A DNA stretch of 45,757 bases from Willaertia magna (GCA_902984215.1 CADWAF010004354.1:1-45757), one strand, 5' to 3'. Shown: positions 19,407 to 30,013, counted from the stretch's first letter. The notes: a model not told the origin generated them from the sequence alone. Numbers and translations are program-made.

Positions 19407-20384
19407 TTATTTTCCTTTTAACGTCTCTATTATATCTCTTAACTCTTTATCAGCATAACTTTGGGCTTGTGCATCAGATTCCCTAATTAAATAATTCTCT
19501 AAACGTTCCAATTGTTGCATTCTCATAGTCTTTAAACACAATTGAGTTGCTAATTTTGGATTATTTGCAATCATTGAAGCAATCTCAATCGCTCTTTTCT
19601 TAACACTTTCCTCACCCTCCAATACTTCTAAAACTAAACCAAACTCTTTCGCCTTTTCAGCACTAATTAACTCTCCAGTTAAAAGTAAATAACTTGCTAT
19701 TTGATGACCAAGTAAGTAAGGTAACATAAAAGAACTTCCCATCCCTGGGCTTAAGCCTAATTTTACGAAATTGACACCTAACTTTGCCTTACTTTCAGCG
19801 ATACGAATATCAGTTGCTAATGAAACTGCTAATCCAGCACCAACTGCATGACCATTCAATGCACTAACAGTAGGTACATGACATACCCTTAATAAAGGAG
19901 TTAAAAAGGAATGATAAAAGGCTAACATTTCTTTAGCATTATTACCTGGTTGATCATTTGCTCTATCCCATAAGAAATTAAAATCTCCACCAGCTGAAAA
20001 GGCTGCCTTCTTTGGATTTGTAGGGTTACTTGCTCCAGTAAGGACAAGCGCGCCAATTTCTTTATTGTTTTGAATTTTTTCATTAAAAATTTGTTTAAAT
20101 TGTTTGGCGGTTTCTGGGCATAGAGCGTTCATCTTATCGGGACGATTGAAAGTAAGAATTGCAATTTTATTATTCTTGTTGTTGGAATTATTACCGGTTG
20201 TTGTTGATGTTGGAATTTCTTCATAGAGTACGAAATCTTGTTGTTGTTGAGAAGAAAGATTGGAATGGAAGAAGAGTTTATTGTTGAATTGTAATTTGAT
20301 TGTTTGTTGTTGCAAAGCCTTGTGGATGATTGATTTGCTATTGTTGTTTCTGGTGACAAAAAGAGTGTTTGATTTCTTTAACAT
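19407..20384 (-). CDS. Enoyl-CoA hydratase/isomerase (crotonase) family protein, probably mitochondrial, 325 aa
   Basis: The first about 55 residues are rich in Lys, Arg, Asn, Gln and Ser with few acids, like a mitochondrial presequence. The crotonase fold then runs from IAILTFNRPDKMNAL. The oxyanion-hole segments are SAGGDFNF and LNGHAVGAGLAVSLATD; the latter is followed by LGLSPGMGSSFMLPYLLG. In classical hydratases, two Glu residues act on water; the matching places here hold non-acidic residues (GAGLAVSLA, KLGLSPGMGSS). The protein may therefore be an isomerase, a hydrolase or a hydratase with altered chemistry on acyl-CoA thioesters. The likely setting is fatty-acid or amino-acid breakdown in mitochondria. 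A poly-Gln tract lies just before the domain. Confidence 0.88.
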   Translation of the reverse strand: MLKKSNTLFVTRNNNSKSIIHKALQQQTIKLQFNNKLFFHSNLSSQQQQDFVLYEEIPTSTTTGNNSNNKNNKIAILTFNRPDKMNALCPETAKQFKQIFNEKIQNNKEIGALVLTGASNPTNPKKAAFSAGGDFNFLWDRANDQPGNNAKEMLAFYHSFLTPLLRVCHVPTVSALNGHAVGAGLAVSLATDIRIAESKAKLGVNFVKLGLSPGMGSSFMLPYLLGHQIASYLLLTGELISAEKAKEFGLVLEVLEGEESVKKRAIEIASMIANNPKLATQLCLKTMRMQQLERLENYLIRESDAQAQSYADKELRDIIETLKGK

Positions 20385-20437
20385 TTTTTTTTTAACAGAA
20401 ATTTAGTTTACAAAACCCTAGTGATCTCTAAACAATT

Positions 20438-21649
20438 CTACAATATTAACAATAAAATAAACAATAATAATAAAACATCCCAACAAAAGCTATGAGCCAA
20501 CAAATGACTAGATGTTACACTATTTGAACTCTTTCTGCCACTCATACTATCAATAACTGGATTACCACTATTACTATCATTACCTGGAGGACTTACAACA
20601 CTTAAAAATCGAATCGCATTATCTACAAATTTTAAAGCCTCTTTATGATTATTAGGTAAAGCCCATGAAGCATCTCCAGTTAATAATTCAACATTTATGG
20701 AATAATTTTTACATAAATTTACAAAATTTAATAATTCTATTTTCTTTTCAATTAATAAATATGCAGATTCCAAATAAATTGTTCTAATTTTACTATTCGC
20801 TTTTTTATTCAATAAATAATTAAATAATAAATCATTTCTTTTCGTTTCATTTAAAATAAAATCATAATTCCAAATATATAAATCCCTCAAAGGAGCAGTT
20901 GAATTAATTATTGGAATGGAATTTAATATCTTCCAACTATCTAAATAGTGAATAGCAATTCCAGAATAAGAAGAATATTGTTTAAAATTATTATCAATAT
21001 CTAAAATTGCCTTTTCAAAATATTCATTTGTTTTTCCATAAAAAGTTGCCATTGGCTCATCTTTTAATTCCATCGTTTCCAAAGCAATAAAAATTTTTCG
21101 TTGTTTATTATTTAAAAAAAAAGAATTTGTAAAAGAATTTAAATTTGAACCATAAATTAATTCATCTTTTGCATCATTTATTGCTCTCTCACTTGAATCA
21201 ACATAATCCATAATAACAATATCTGTAATATTTAAAATAAATTCACTTAAAGGTTTTGTTAATTTATTTCTATTTATAGAAATGGTATTGAACCATCTAG
21301 GAATTGCAAAACTAATTCTTACATTTGAAGAAATTATTTTATTTTGAATGAATTGATTAATTAAAAGTTGAATTTTTTCAATTAAATCTAAAAAGTCATT
21401 TGCCACTTGATTTTGATTTATTTTCCATTCATTAAGAGAATATGGTTCAATATCTAATTGAATAGTGTGACAATTGGAAGTATTACTACCACTACTACTG
21501 CCAGCTGTCATTACAGAGTTTGTGGTAGTTGTTGTTAAACTTGTTGTTAGCTCCGGTTGTTGTTGAAGAGAATGAGAAGGAGAAAATAGTAATAGGAAGG
21601 CTAGAATGATGAAAATAATGGTTACTGTTAAAAATTTAATGAAATGCAT
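20438..21649 (-). CDS. Secreted, probably GPI-anchored protein of unknown family, about 403 aa
   Basis: The start is placed at the Met at 21649 (MHFIKFLTVTIIFIILAFLL), which gives a typical signal peptide; an in-frame ATG at 21688 would add 13 residues. After a Thr/Ser-rich linker, an ordered domain runs from CHTIQLDIEPYSLNEW to about residue 345. It contains alternating beta-strand and helix segments with TIVIMDYVDS-like, IFIALETMEL-like and SGIAIHYLDSW blocks, suggestive of a TIM-barrel glycosidase-like fold. The catalytic residues are not recognised. The C-terminus is Ser-rich, then strongly hydrophobic (LLLLFILLLIL), as in GPI-anchor signals. Function unknown; surface or secretory-pathway location is an inference. 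Confidence 0.6.
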   Translation of the reverse strand: MHFIKFLTVTIIFIILAFLLLFSPSHSLQQQPELTTSLTTTTTNSVMTAGSSSGSNTSNCHTIQLDIEPYSLNEWKINQNQVANDFLDLIEKIQLLINQFIQNKIISSNVRISFAIPRWFNTISINRNKLTKPLSEFILNITDIVIMDYVDSSERAINDAKDELIYGSNLNSFTNSFFLNNKQRKIFIALETMELKDEPMATFYGKTNEYFEKAILDIDNNFKQYSSYSGIAIHYLDSWKILNSIPIINSTAPLRDLYIWNYDFILNETKRNDLLFNYLLNKKANSKIRTIYLESAYLLIEKKIELLNFVNLCKNYSINVELLTGDASWALPNNHKEALKFVDNAIRFLSVVSPPGNDSNSGNPVIDSMSGRKSSNSVTSSHLLAHSFCWDVLLLLFILLLIL

Positions 21650-21940
21650 TCTTTTTTTTAAACAAGTTAGCTGCCTTTCCTTCAACATGTCTCGTGTGTG
21701 AATAAAAATCTTTACTGGATTGGACCGTTGATGATACGCTAATTACAGTGAGAGAACATACTTAACAATAATATATTAACAAAATTGCGATAAAGAAAAA
21801 ACAAACTATTGCCGTTAAAAACTTCATTTGCTGGAAGACACTTCATTCATTTTTAACTTCACTACAATCAACCATTTCATGACAGATTACAGCTGATTTC
21901 ACAACAAAAAAAAAATTAAAAAAAAAATTAGCCTGAAAAA

Positions 21941-24900
21941 ATGAGTCATCACCCTCTCAAGGAAAGACTCCTTCATTCTTCTTCCGCCAACAACCATGCC
22001 AGTAATAATAATAGCAGTGCTATTGTAGAAGACAATGAAGATGAACAACAAGAATTTCCGTTTCCAACTTCACCTACCAATCTATCAAATGAAGAAGAAG
22101 AAGAAGTCTTTAAAGAACAACAAAAAGAAGGTAATAATAATAGCAGTGCTACTAATAATAATAATACTATTGGATTAAATATGATTCATGAACATATGAT
22201 ACAATATTATAAATATAATAAAATTAAGAAATATATTTATTTATTATTAAAAATTATAACATTTTATTTAATTGAAATTATTTTTAATGAAAGAATTAAA
22301 TGTTATTTAAAATATGATAAAACAAATAATATTAATGAAAGTAATTATATTTTAATTTATAAAAAAAATAAATATTATTTTTGTAAATTAAAAAAAATAA
22401 ATAATTTAATAATTTTTGAACATTTATATAATAGATATATTTACAATAATAAATTAAAACAATTTATAATGATAGATAATATTTCACCAAATATTCTATT
22501 AAAAGAATATTTAAATAAATATCAATTAAAAGGTTTAAATTTAAATACACATTTATATAGATTATTATTATTTGGAAATAATTTTATACATATTAAACCA
22601 ATTAAATTTATAAATGTAATTTTAAATGAATGTAAAAATATTTTTTATTTATTTCAATTATTTACAATTTTAATTTATTTATTAAAAAATAATTTTTATT
22701 ATTCTTTTATACATTTTATTTGTTTAATTACAAGTTTTATTACTGCTTTAAAAATCCATCCAAACTCAACCACCATTACAAAAAAACTTTACAAAGAACT
22801 TTCTTTATCACATGAATACACAAGTGAAATAAATGTTTTTAGAGATGGACAATACCAAATGGTTGGTTCTTCTAATTTAGTTCCCGGAGATGTAGTTCAA
22901 TTAAATCATGTAAATATTATACCTGCTGATTGTTTATTATTAAATGGTGAATGTCAATGTGATGAATCTACATTGACAGGTGATGGACAGTTAGCAAATA
23001 AGATTGGTTATTTAAATCCTATAGAAAAGAGTGAAGATGATAATTACAAGGAAAATTACGTTAAAAATAACGATTATATTTTACGTGATCATAACAATAA
23101 GCCTTTAGGAAATAGTTTAAAAAATAATTTAAAAAATGAAGTGAATGCAGTTGTAGAGGAAGAAAAAAATATTGAACAACACCATATTCTTTTGGCGGGA
23201 ACAAAAATCGAACACCGAAATAACTTTTTATTAGCTTTGGTCCTTCGTACAGGCAATAGAACTATAAAAGGTAAAATTTGTACGAATATTTTAGTTAATC
23301 ATTTAGAACAACAACAATCTAATCATATTGTTGATATTTATTCATTAATTTATACTTTAATTTATTTATCATTTATTTCTTTAATTATTTTAGGAGTTTA
23401 TTATTCAACAAGTGATTATACAAAATATATTGATAAATATGGTAATTCTTTACATTTAAAAATTGATAAAACTGATATTCCATTAAAATTATTATATTTA
23501 TTTGGAATTACAATTCCACCTTATTTTACATTTATTATTGTAACATTACCTTTATTATTAACAAATAAATTATTATATAAAAATAATATAATTAGTACAA
23601 GTAATTCTATAAATAATAATTTATTTAAATTTGGTTTAGTTGATTTAATTTGTTTTGATAAAACTGGAACTTTAGTTGATACTCAATTAGCTTTAATTTC
23701 TATTTTAGAATTTAATAATAATTCTATAAATGGAAATCAATCTATAAATCAAGAAGAAGATTTAAATTTTATAAAAAGAGAAAAATTAACGGAAATGAAT
23801 GAAACAATAATTACTTGTTTATCAAGTACTTCCTTTAATAGTAAAAATGATATTATTGATAAAACATGTTTAGAATTTACAAATTATAAATTACAACAAA
23901 ATAATACTTTACAAAATAATAATTTACAACAAAATAGTTTACAAAATAATTTTATTTTACATCCACCACCAATGTTTAATGATAGAGGAATTATACAAAT
24001 AAATAAAATTTATCCATTTACATCACAATTAAAAAGACAATCAGTTTTAATTAAATATCCAAATATAGGTTTATATTGTAAAGGTTCACCAACCGTATTA
24101 AAAAAATATTGTAAAAATATCCCAAATAATTATGATGATATTTTAACTAAATATGGATTACAAGGTTATAAAATTTTAGCAATGGCTTATAAAAATATTG
24201 AAGATATAAATTTAGAAATTAATGATATAAATAATCGTCTAGAAATGGAAAAGGATTTAATTTTTTTAGGTTTTATTTTATTTAGAAATCCAATTATAGA
24301 AAATGAAAATGAAATTTTTAAATTAGAAAAATTAAATAATATTAAAACTAAAATGGTAACTGGTGATCATATTTATTCAAGTATTATAATTGCTAAAGAA
24401 TGTGGAATTGTAAATTATTTTACAAAAAATATTTATTATTCTTTTATAAATGATAATAATCAAATTGAGTGGAAGTTTTTAAATTTACAAAATACTTTAC
24501 AAAATAATACTTTACAAAATAATTTAACAAGAAATTCATTTTTACAATCATTTAAAAATAATGACAATCTTTACAATAATTGTGAATTATGTTTGACAGG
24601 TGATGTATTTAAAACATTAAGAAATCAAATGTTACATGACAATAGATTAATTTCATATTATACACAATTATTATGTAAAACACATATTTATTGTGATTTT
24701 AGTCCAAATCAAAAAAAAGAATTAATTTCAGATTTAAAAAAATATTTAAATCATGTTGTGTGTATGACAGGTGATGGAAATAATGATATTTTAGCACAAT
24801 ATGAATCAGATGCATCTTTATTTATAAATAATAATAATAATATTAAAAATAATTCTAAAAATAGAAATATATCATATGCAGCTACATTTACATGTAAAAA

Positions 24901-25726
24901 TATTAAAATTACAACAATAATTTCATTAGCACAATTATTATTAGATAAAATACAAATGAATAGTAAATTTTTATTTATTTTTATTTATTTAAATTATATT
25001 GTCACTTGTCATGATGTAATTATTTTTGGAAATGATATTTCTGAAAATATGATTATTTATATAAATATATTTAAAGGTTTATTATTATCAATTGGTTTAA
25101 GTTTAAATAATAAAACTGAAAATAATTCTAATTTTAGACCACCAAAATCTATTATTAGATTTTATTTAATTTTTACAATAATGATACAATGTTTTTATCA
25201 AACATTTATTTTTTTAATTATTTTATTTTTATTACCTTCTCCTTTTAAGGAAATGGATCAAACATGGATTTTTCAATTTATTAATTTTCAATATTTAGGA
25301 ATTGCATTTAGTTTACAATTAACTTATTATTTTAGAACAAATACTTTATTTAAAAGTTTTTATTTAAGTTTTAAAAATATTTATTTTTGGTTAATTTTTT
25401 TAATTTTATTTATTTTAGATATTTTTATTTTATTTCCTTTTCCAAATAAAGAAGGTGAAATATTTATTGCAAATTTATTTGATATGGTTATAATTAATAA
25501 TGATTTATTTTTAGGAAATTATAATTTATATATTTTACAAAAAGTTATTATTTTAGGTGTTTTAATTTTAAATTTTTTTATTACAACTTTTATAGAAATT
25601 ATTTTAATGTGGATTTATAAATTATTTAAATCTTTTAGACATGCTCATTTTGAACATTCTTTCTTAATTTGGAAACGTTGTGTTGGTAAAGATAGTGGTA
25701 ATTATTTTACAAATGAATTTAAATAA
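21941..25726 (+). CDS. Divergent P5-type (ATP13A-like) P-type ATPase, 1261 aa
   Basis: P-type ATPase landmarks occur in order: actuator loop CDESTLTGDGQ (about residue 340), the M4 segment ITIPPYFTF, phosphorylation site DKTGTLVD (about 573), KGSP in the nucleotide domain, MVTGDH, and the hinge MTGDGNND (about 942), with hydrophobic segments before and after. The PP motif in M4 and the long N-terminus with extra membrane segments fit the P5 group, whose known members are ER dislocases (P5A) or endolysosomal polyamine exporters (P5B). Oddities: the TGES Glu is replaced (TGDG) and the Thr after DKTGT-L is Val. Leu-Gln-Asn insertions interrupt the nucleotide domain. The substrate is not predictable, and catalytic impairment is possible. 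Confidence 0.8.
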   Translation: MSHHPLKERLLHSSSANNHASNNNSSAIVEDNEDEQQEFPFPTSPTNLSNEEEEEVFKEQQKEGNNNSSATNNNNTIGLNMIHEHMIQYYKYNKIKKYIYLLLKIITFYLIEIIFNERIKCYLKYDKTNNINESNYILIYKKNKYYFCKLKKINNLIIFEHLYNRYIYNNKLKQFIMIDNISPNILLKEYLNKYQLKGLNLNTHLYRLLLFGNNFIHIKPIKFINVILNECKNIFYLFQLFTILIYLLKNNFYYSFIHFICLITSFITALKIHPNSTTITKKLYKELSLSHEYTSEINVFRDGQYQMVGSSNLVPGDVVQLNHVNIIPADCLLLNGECQCDESTLTGDGQLANKIGYLNPIEKSEDDNYKENYVKNNDYILRDHNNKPLGNSLKNNLKNEVNAVVEEEKNIEQHHILLAGTKIEHRNNFLLALVLRTGNRTIKGKICTNILVNHLEQQQSNHIVDIYSLIYTLIYLSFISLIILGVYYSTSDYTKYIDKYGNSLHLKIDKTDIPLKLLYLFGITIPPYFTFIIVTLPLLLTNKLLYKNNIISTSNSINNNLFKFGLVDLICFDKTGTLVDTQLALISILEFNNNSINGNQSINQEEDLNFIKREKLTEMNETIITCLSSTSFNSKNDIIDKTCLEFTNYKLQQNNTLQNNNLQQNSLQNNFILHPPPMFNDRGIIQINKIYPFTSQLKRQSVLIKYPNIGLYCKGSPTVLKKYCKNIPNNYDDILTKYGLQGYKILAMAYKNIEDINLEINDINNRLEMEKDLIFLGFILFRNPIIENENEIFKLEKLNNIKTKMVTGDHIYSSIIIAKECGIVNYFTKNIYYSFINDNNQIEWKFLNLQNTLQNNTLQNNLTRNSFLQSFKNNDNLYNNCELCLTGDVFKTLRNQMLHDNRLISYYTQLLCKTHIYCDFSPNQKKELISDLKKYLNHVVCMTGDGNNDILAQYESDASLFINNNNNIKNNSKNRNISYAATFTCKNIKITTIISLAQLLLDKIQMNSKFLFIFIYLNYIVTCHDVIIFGNDISENMIIYINIFKGLLLSIGLSLNNKTENNSNFRPPKSIIRFYLIFTIMIQCFYQTFIFLIILFLLPSPFKEMDQTWIFQFINFQYLGIAFSLQLTYYFRTNTLFKSFYLSFKNIYFWLIFLILFILDIFILFPFPNKEGEIFIANLFDMVIINNDLFLGNYNLYILQKVIILGVLILNFFITTFIEIILMWIYKLFKSFRHAHFEHSFLIWKRCVGKDSGNYFTNEFK

Positions 25727-25867
25727 TTATTGTTGTAATTATTTATTAATAAATTATATTTTTGTGTAACCCTTCAAAAAACAAGGAATTACAAACAAGC
25801 AATCACCTGTCATTAACCACAAAAAAAATTGTGGATTTCTTTGAAAATAATTTTTTAAAAAAAAAAA

Positions 25868-28800
25868 ATGTCAACAATAAAAAATCTTTATCGAAGGACT
25901 CTTTTAAATACAGCAACATCAGCATCTAATTCTAACAATTCTACGGAAACATCAACAAATAATATTTATCCTATTGGATTTATTAATAATAATACAAATT
26001 CATCAAATAATTACGAATCCGGAAATTCCAATTATTCAAATAATCCAAATGCAGAAGAATATATTGAATTTCTACAAGAAAAAGAAGGACAAACGCAAGA
26101 TGGCTTTTCGGAGGTTTTATTTTCAGTTCCCGCTGGGAAATATAGAATTCAAGTTCAAAATATTACTCCAATGAATCTTCTTGGGTTCAATACAAAATCT
26201 AAAAATGGATTAAAAGCAGATGTTGTATGTCAAGAAGATCCAACTCAGGAATCCAGTCAATCAGAAACGATTGATAAAAATAAAGAATGGATATCTACGA
26301 TAACAACTCCATTAAATTATAAAATTAGTAATATTAAAGTTTTACTTTTAGGAGAAAAATGTAATTTTAAAGTAATTATATCAAAAGTCTATAAGATTCA
26401 ATCGACCAAAATATTTGAATTAGGAAAGGGTGAAATGAACGATTACGCATTCCCTCTAGATATAGGTCAATATCATATACTTTTACAGTCAATGAACCAT
26501 TTACCATTTCACTGTAAAGTACAATTAGAAGGATCTCCTACATATATAGAAAATGACCTTCAAGAAGCTAAAATCTTAAATCATCCCATTATCGTTGGAT
26601 CGGACATACAAACCAAAGATGATCAATCTCAACAAATCCTACACGTCACCATTTCATCTACACACATCAAAATCAATAAAATTAAATTACAATTATTACA
26701 ATCCATTTCAACTCTAGAAATGAAAAGAATCCTTGATAATGAGCAAGTCATTACAATTCAAGAATACAAAAATTTAATTGATAGTTCATTTAATGAAAAG
26801 AATTTAGAAATTTTAAATGGATTAGAGTTTACAATAAATGATTTATTAAATAAATTTGGACCTTATAAATATCAATTAATTTATGATTATGTTAATTTAG
26901 TTAAAAATACTTTAAAAGAATTACTTTTTATAGAAAATGAAATTGTAAAGAATTGTAATTTAGAAAATTTAGAAAATTTATTAATTATTTGTAAAAAATT
27001 AAAAAATAATTGTGAAAAAAATAATTTTTTATTAGCTTTACCAAATTTAGAAGATTTAGATAAAAAAATTTTAAATTTAATTAAAGAATTAAAATTAGAA
27101 AAAGAATTAAAAAATAATTTTAAAAATTTTAAAAAGAATTTTAATTTAACAAATTTAGAAAATTTAAATTTAGAAATTAAGAATAAAAATTATAAATGGA
27201 AAGATGACGTTACAAAAATTATTAAAAAATTACAAATTGTAAATGAACTAAAAATAGAAATTGAAAATTTAAAAAATAATTTAAACGATCTAAAAAAATT
27301 AAAATTAAAAATTGAAAATAATTTTACACCTTACCAAAAAAGAGCATTGCCTTTTGAAAATTTAGAAAATTTAATTCTAAATTTAGAAAATAAAAAAAAT
27401 GCTGAAAATTTAATTTGTGAAGCAATTTGTAAAAAAGATACTTCTATTTTAGGAAATTATTTAAAAGAATTTAAAAATATTTTAGGAAATGAATTAATTT
27501 ATAAAGAAGCTTTAGAAATTCAAAATAATTATTTAAAAGGAAATTTTAATATTGATATTTCTAAATTTAGTAAAAATATTAAAAAAGAAGAAGAAAATAT
27601 TGTAACAAATCTTTTAAATGATTACAATGAAGAAGAAGATGAAGATAATATTTTAAATTCAATTTTGTCACAAGATTTTTCTGATGATGAACAATTAAAT
27701 AGTGAAAATAGTGTGACAAGTGTTGTCAATACTTTACAAAATAGTGTGACAAAGAATGAAAATGTCACAAATCAATTGTCAACTAGTTTTACAAGTAGTG
27801 GAAGTAGTGTTGATCACATCTTGTCACATTCACCAAAAAATTTAATTTTAGAAAATATGATTGGTGACAATTCTGTCACAAATAATTCTGTGGCAAATAA
27901 TTCCACAGAAATAAAAAAGAAAATTTTAAATGTTGATGATTTAATTGAATTATATGATGATGAAGATTACAATGAAACAACAACAACAACTTTACAAAAT
28001 AATGTTACAAAAACTGTCACACCATCATCATCATCAACAAAGAAAATTAATAATGTCACAAATAATTCTGTGACATCAACAACAAAAACAATTCCAAGTA
28101 AAAAAACTAAAAAGAATTTACAAAAAACTTTACAAAAAAAACCAACCAATCAACAAGAAGAAGAAGACAACACGGAAGATGATATTTTATTAAGTGACGA
28201 TTCCGAAGAAGAAGAAATTGATAATTTTGGTGATAAAACAAATAAGGAAGAAAAATCAAAAAAAGAAAAGAAATTGATTTTATCACAACTGTCAAGTATT
28301 TATTCTGATGTGTTAAATAAGGAAGAAGATTTAAAAGTGGAACATGTGGCAGTTGACAATAATAGTTTACAACAAAAACAACAAGAAAATTTACAACAAA
28401 AAAATTGTGACAATAATCAAAGTGTTGTTGTAAATAATAATAATTTACAAGATAAAATGTTGACAACATCAAATTTACAGAATGTCACATCAAATGCCAT
28501 TCCAATTGTAAAAAAGTCACAAAATAATTCTTTACAAAAAAATAATTCATTACAAAAAAATAAAGAAGAACAGAAAAAAAAGAAAAAATCAACAAGTCAA
28601 CCAATCATTCCATTTACAAAACTAAAAGAAAAAGAAAATATTTTATTACAAAAATTTCAAAAACAATTTACACAAAATAATAATAATTTAACAGAAAAGG
28701 AAATTCAAATCTATTTAAAACAAAATACTAAAATTAGTAATCATCCTTTATTAAATCAATTACACGAAAATATTTTAATTTTTATTTTAAAAAATAATAA

Positions 28801-29860
28801 AACAATTACAAAAAATACACAAAATTATAATTTATTTATAAATAATTTAAATAAAATAATTTTAAATAGATTAAAAAAGAAATTTTTAGGAATGAAAGAA
28901 AGAACCATTTTAGATATTTTACAAAATTGTCACACGTCACAAAATAATAACGTGATGGATAACGTGACAGTTGACGTGACATCGCATGAAATGAATATAC
29001 AAAAATTACACAATATTTTAGAATATTTTAAAAATAAAAAATTTCAACAAAAACAAGAGTCACAATTACAACAAGATAAAAATATTACAATTTTAGAATT
29101 TTTATTAGAAATTGGAGAATTACCAAATATATTTCATTTTTTAATGACATTTTGTTTTCCTTATTTAGAAGAAATTTATGAAAATAATTCAATAATTTTA
29201 ACACATTTAGATGAATTTATTTCCATTTTAGATTTATTAAATCAATTACAATTTTATTTTAATTATTTAAAAAATAAAAATAATAATTACATTTTAGGAA
29301 GTGTAGATAATTTATTAGCTTTACAAAAATTAATTACAAAAGATAAATTAATAATTATGGAAAATATTTGTCCAATTTTAGAAAATATTTTTAATCAAGG
29401 AATTATTTTTAAATCTCCATTAAAAGGATATTACCATATTTGGAATGTAATTTTAGATTTATTTTATTTTTTACAATTACAATTGCCAAATGAAATTTTA
29501 CTGAATATAGAAAATGATAATTATTTAAATGATCATCATTCCATTTTAAGTAATGAACAATTATATTTTATTGATTTTATTAAATTTATTTTATTTATTA
29601 CAAAAAATATTAAAGTAAATGAAATTTTAAATGAAAATACAATTTATTTTAGAATATTTTTAATTTTATTATTAAATCATCATAAATTATTTACTTTTAT
29701 ACATTTAATTTTTAAATTTGAAAATATTTTAAAAAAATATTATTATTTAGAAGCAACGATTTTAGATTTAGAAGCACAAGATGTTATTTTAAAATGTTGT
29801 AATGAATTGAGTGAAATGGATTTTGATATTCCATTAGAAATGTCTACAAAACATTTATAA
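25868..29860 (+). CDS. Large low-complexity protein with possible C-terminal RUN domain, 1330 aa
   Basis: An Asn/Ser-rich start is followed by a beta-rich region (about 60-275; FSVPAGKYRIQV, LPFHCKVQLEG), then Asn/Leu/Lys-rich coiled coils (about 320-570), then a disordered stretch (about 570-950) full of Val-Thr-Asn and Leu-Gln units and acidic clusters. The last about 255 residues are helical and end HHKLFTFIHLIFKFENILKK, YYYLEATILD, ...LSEMDFDIPLEM, which resembles the end of RUN domains. RUN proteins act with small GTPases and kinesins in endosome and autophagosome traffic. The RUN call is tentative and rests on pattern rather than identity. Repeats of TGTCACAAATAATTCTGT build the Val-Thr-Asn region. 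No intron is needed. Confidence 0.6.
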   Translation: MSTIKNLYRRTLLNTATSASNSNNSTETSTNNIYPIGFINNNTNSSNNYESGNSNYSNNPNAEEYIEFLQEKEGQTQDGFSEVLFSVPAGKYRIQVQNITPMNLLGFNTKSKNGLKADVVCQEDPTQESSQSETIDKNKEWISTITTPLNYKISNIKVLLLGEKCNFKVIISKVYKIQSTKIFELGKGEMNDYAFPLDIGQYHILLQSMNHLPFHCKVQLEGSPTYIENDLQEAKILNHPIIVGSDIQTKDDQSQQILHVTISSTHIKINKIKLQLLQSISTLEMKRILDNEQVITIQEYKNLIDSSFNEKNLEILNGLEFTINDLLNKFGPYKYQLIYDYVNLVKNTLKELLFIENEIVKNCNLENLENLLIICKKLKNNCEKNNFLLALPNLEDLDKKILNLIKELKLEKELKNNFKNFKKNFNLTNLENLNLEIKNKNYKWKDDVTKIIKKLQIVNELKIEIENLKNNLNDLKKLKLKIENNFTPYQKRALPFENLENLILNLENKKNAENLICEAICKKDTSILGNYLKEFKNILGNELIYKEALEIQNNYLKGNFNIDISKFSKNIKKEEENIVTNLLNDYNEEEDEDNILNSILSQDFSDDEQLNSENSVTSVVNTLQNSVTKNENVTNQLSTSFTSSGSSVDHILSHSPKNLILENMIGDNSVTNNSVANNSTEIKKKILNVDDLIELYDDEDYNETTTTTLQNNVTKTVTPSSSSTKKINNVTNNSVTSTTKTIPSKKTKKNLQKTLQKKPTNQQEEEDNTEDDILLSDDSEEEEIDNFGDKTNKEEKSKKEKKLILSQLSSIYSDVLNKEEDLKVEHVAVDNNSLQQKQQENLQQKNCDNNQSVVVNNNNLQDKMLTTSNLQNVTSNAIPIVKKSQNNSLQKNNSLQKNKEEQKKKKKSTSQPIIPFTKLKEKENILLQKFQKQFTQNNNNLTEKEIQIYLKQNTKISNHPLLNQLHENILIFILKNNKTITKNTQNYNLFINNLNKIILNRLKKKFLGMKERTILDILQNCHTSQNNNVMDNVTVDVTSHEMNIQKLHNILEYFKNKKFQQKQESQLQQDKNITILEFLLEIGELPNIFHFLMTFCFPYLEEIYENNSIILTHLDEFISILDLLNQLQFYFNYLKNKNNNYILGSVDNLLALQKLITKDKLIIMENICPILENIFNQGIIFKSPLKGYYHIWNVILDLFYFLQLQLPNEILLNIENDNYLNDHHSILSNEQLYFIDFIKFILFITKNIKVNEILNENTIYFRIFLILLLNHHKLFTFIHLIFKFENILKKYYYLEATILDLEAQDVILKCCNELSEMDFDIPLEMSTKHL

Positions 29861-30013
29861 ATAAATTTTAAAATTTAAATCAAATAATTAACATAATAAC
29901 TGAGTTTATCCAATCAAAAAAACAAACGCAACTCCATTAATTTTGTAAAGCTCCGAAAGATTTCGCAAATAACAATTACGGTGACAGTTTTATTGTTTTT
30001 CACAAAAAAAACA

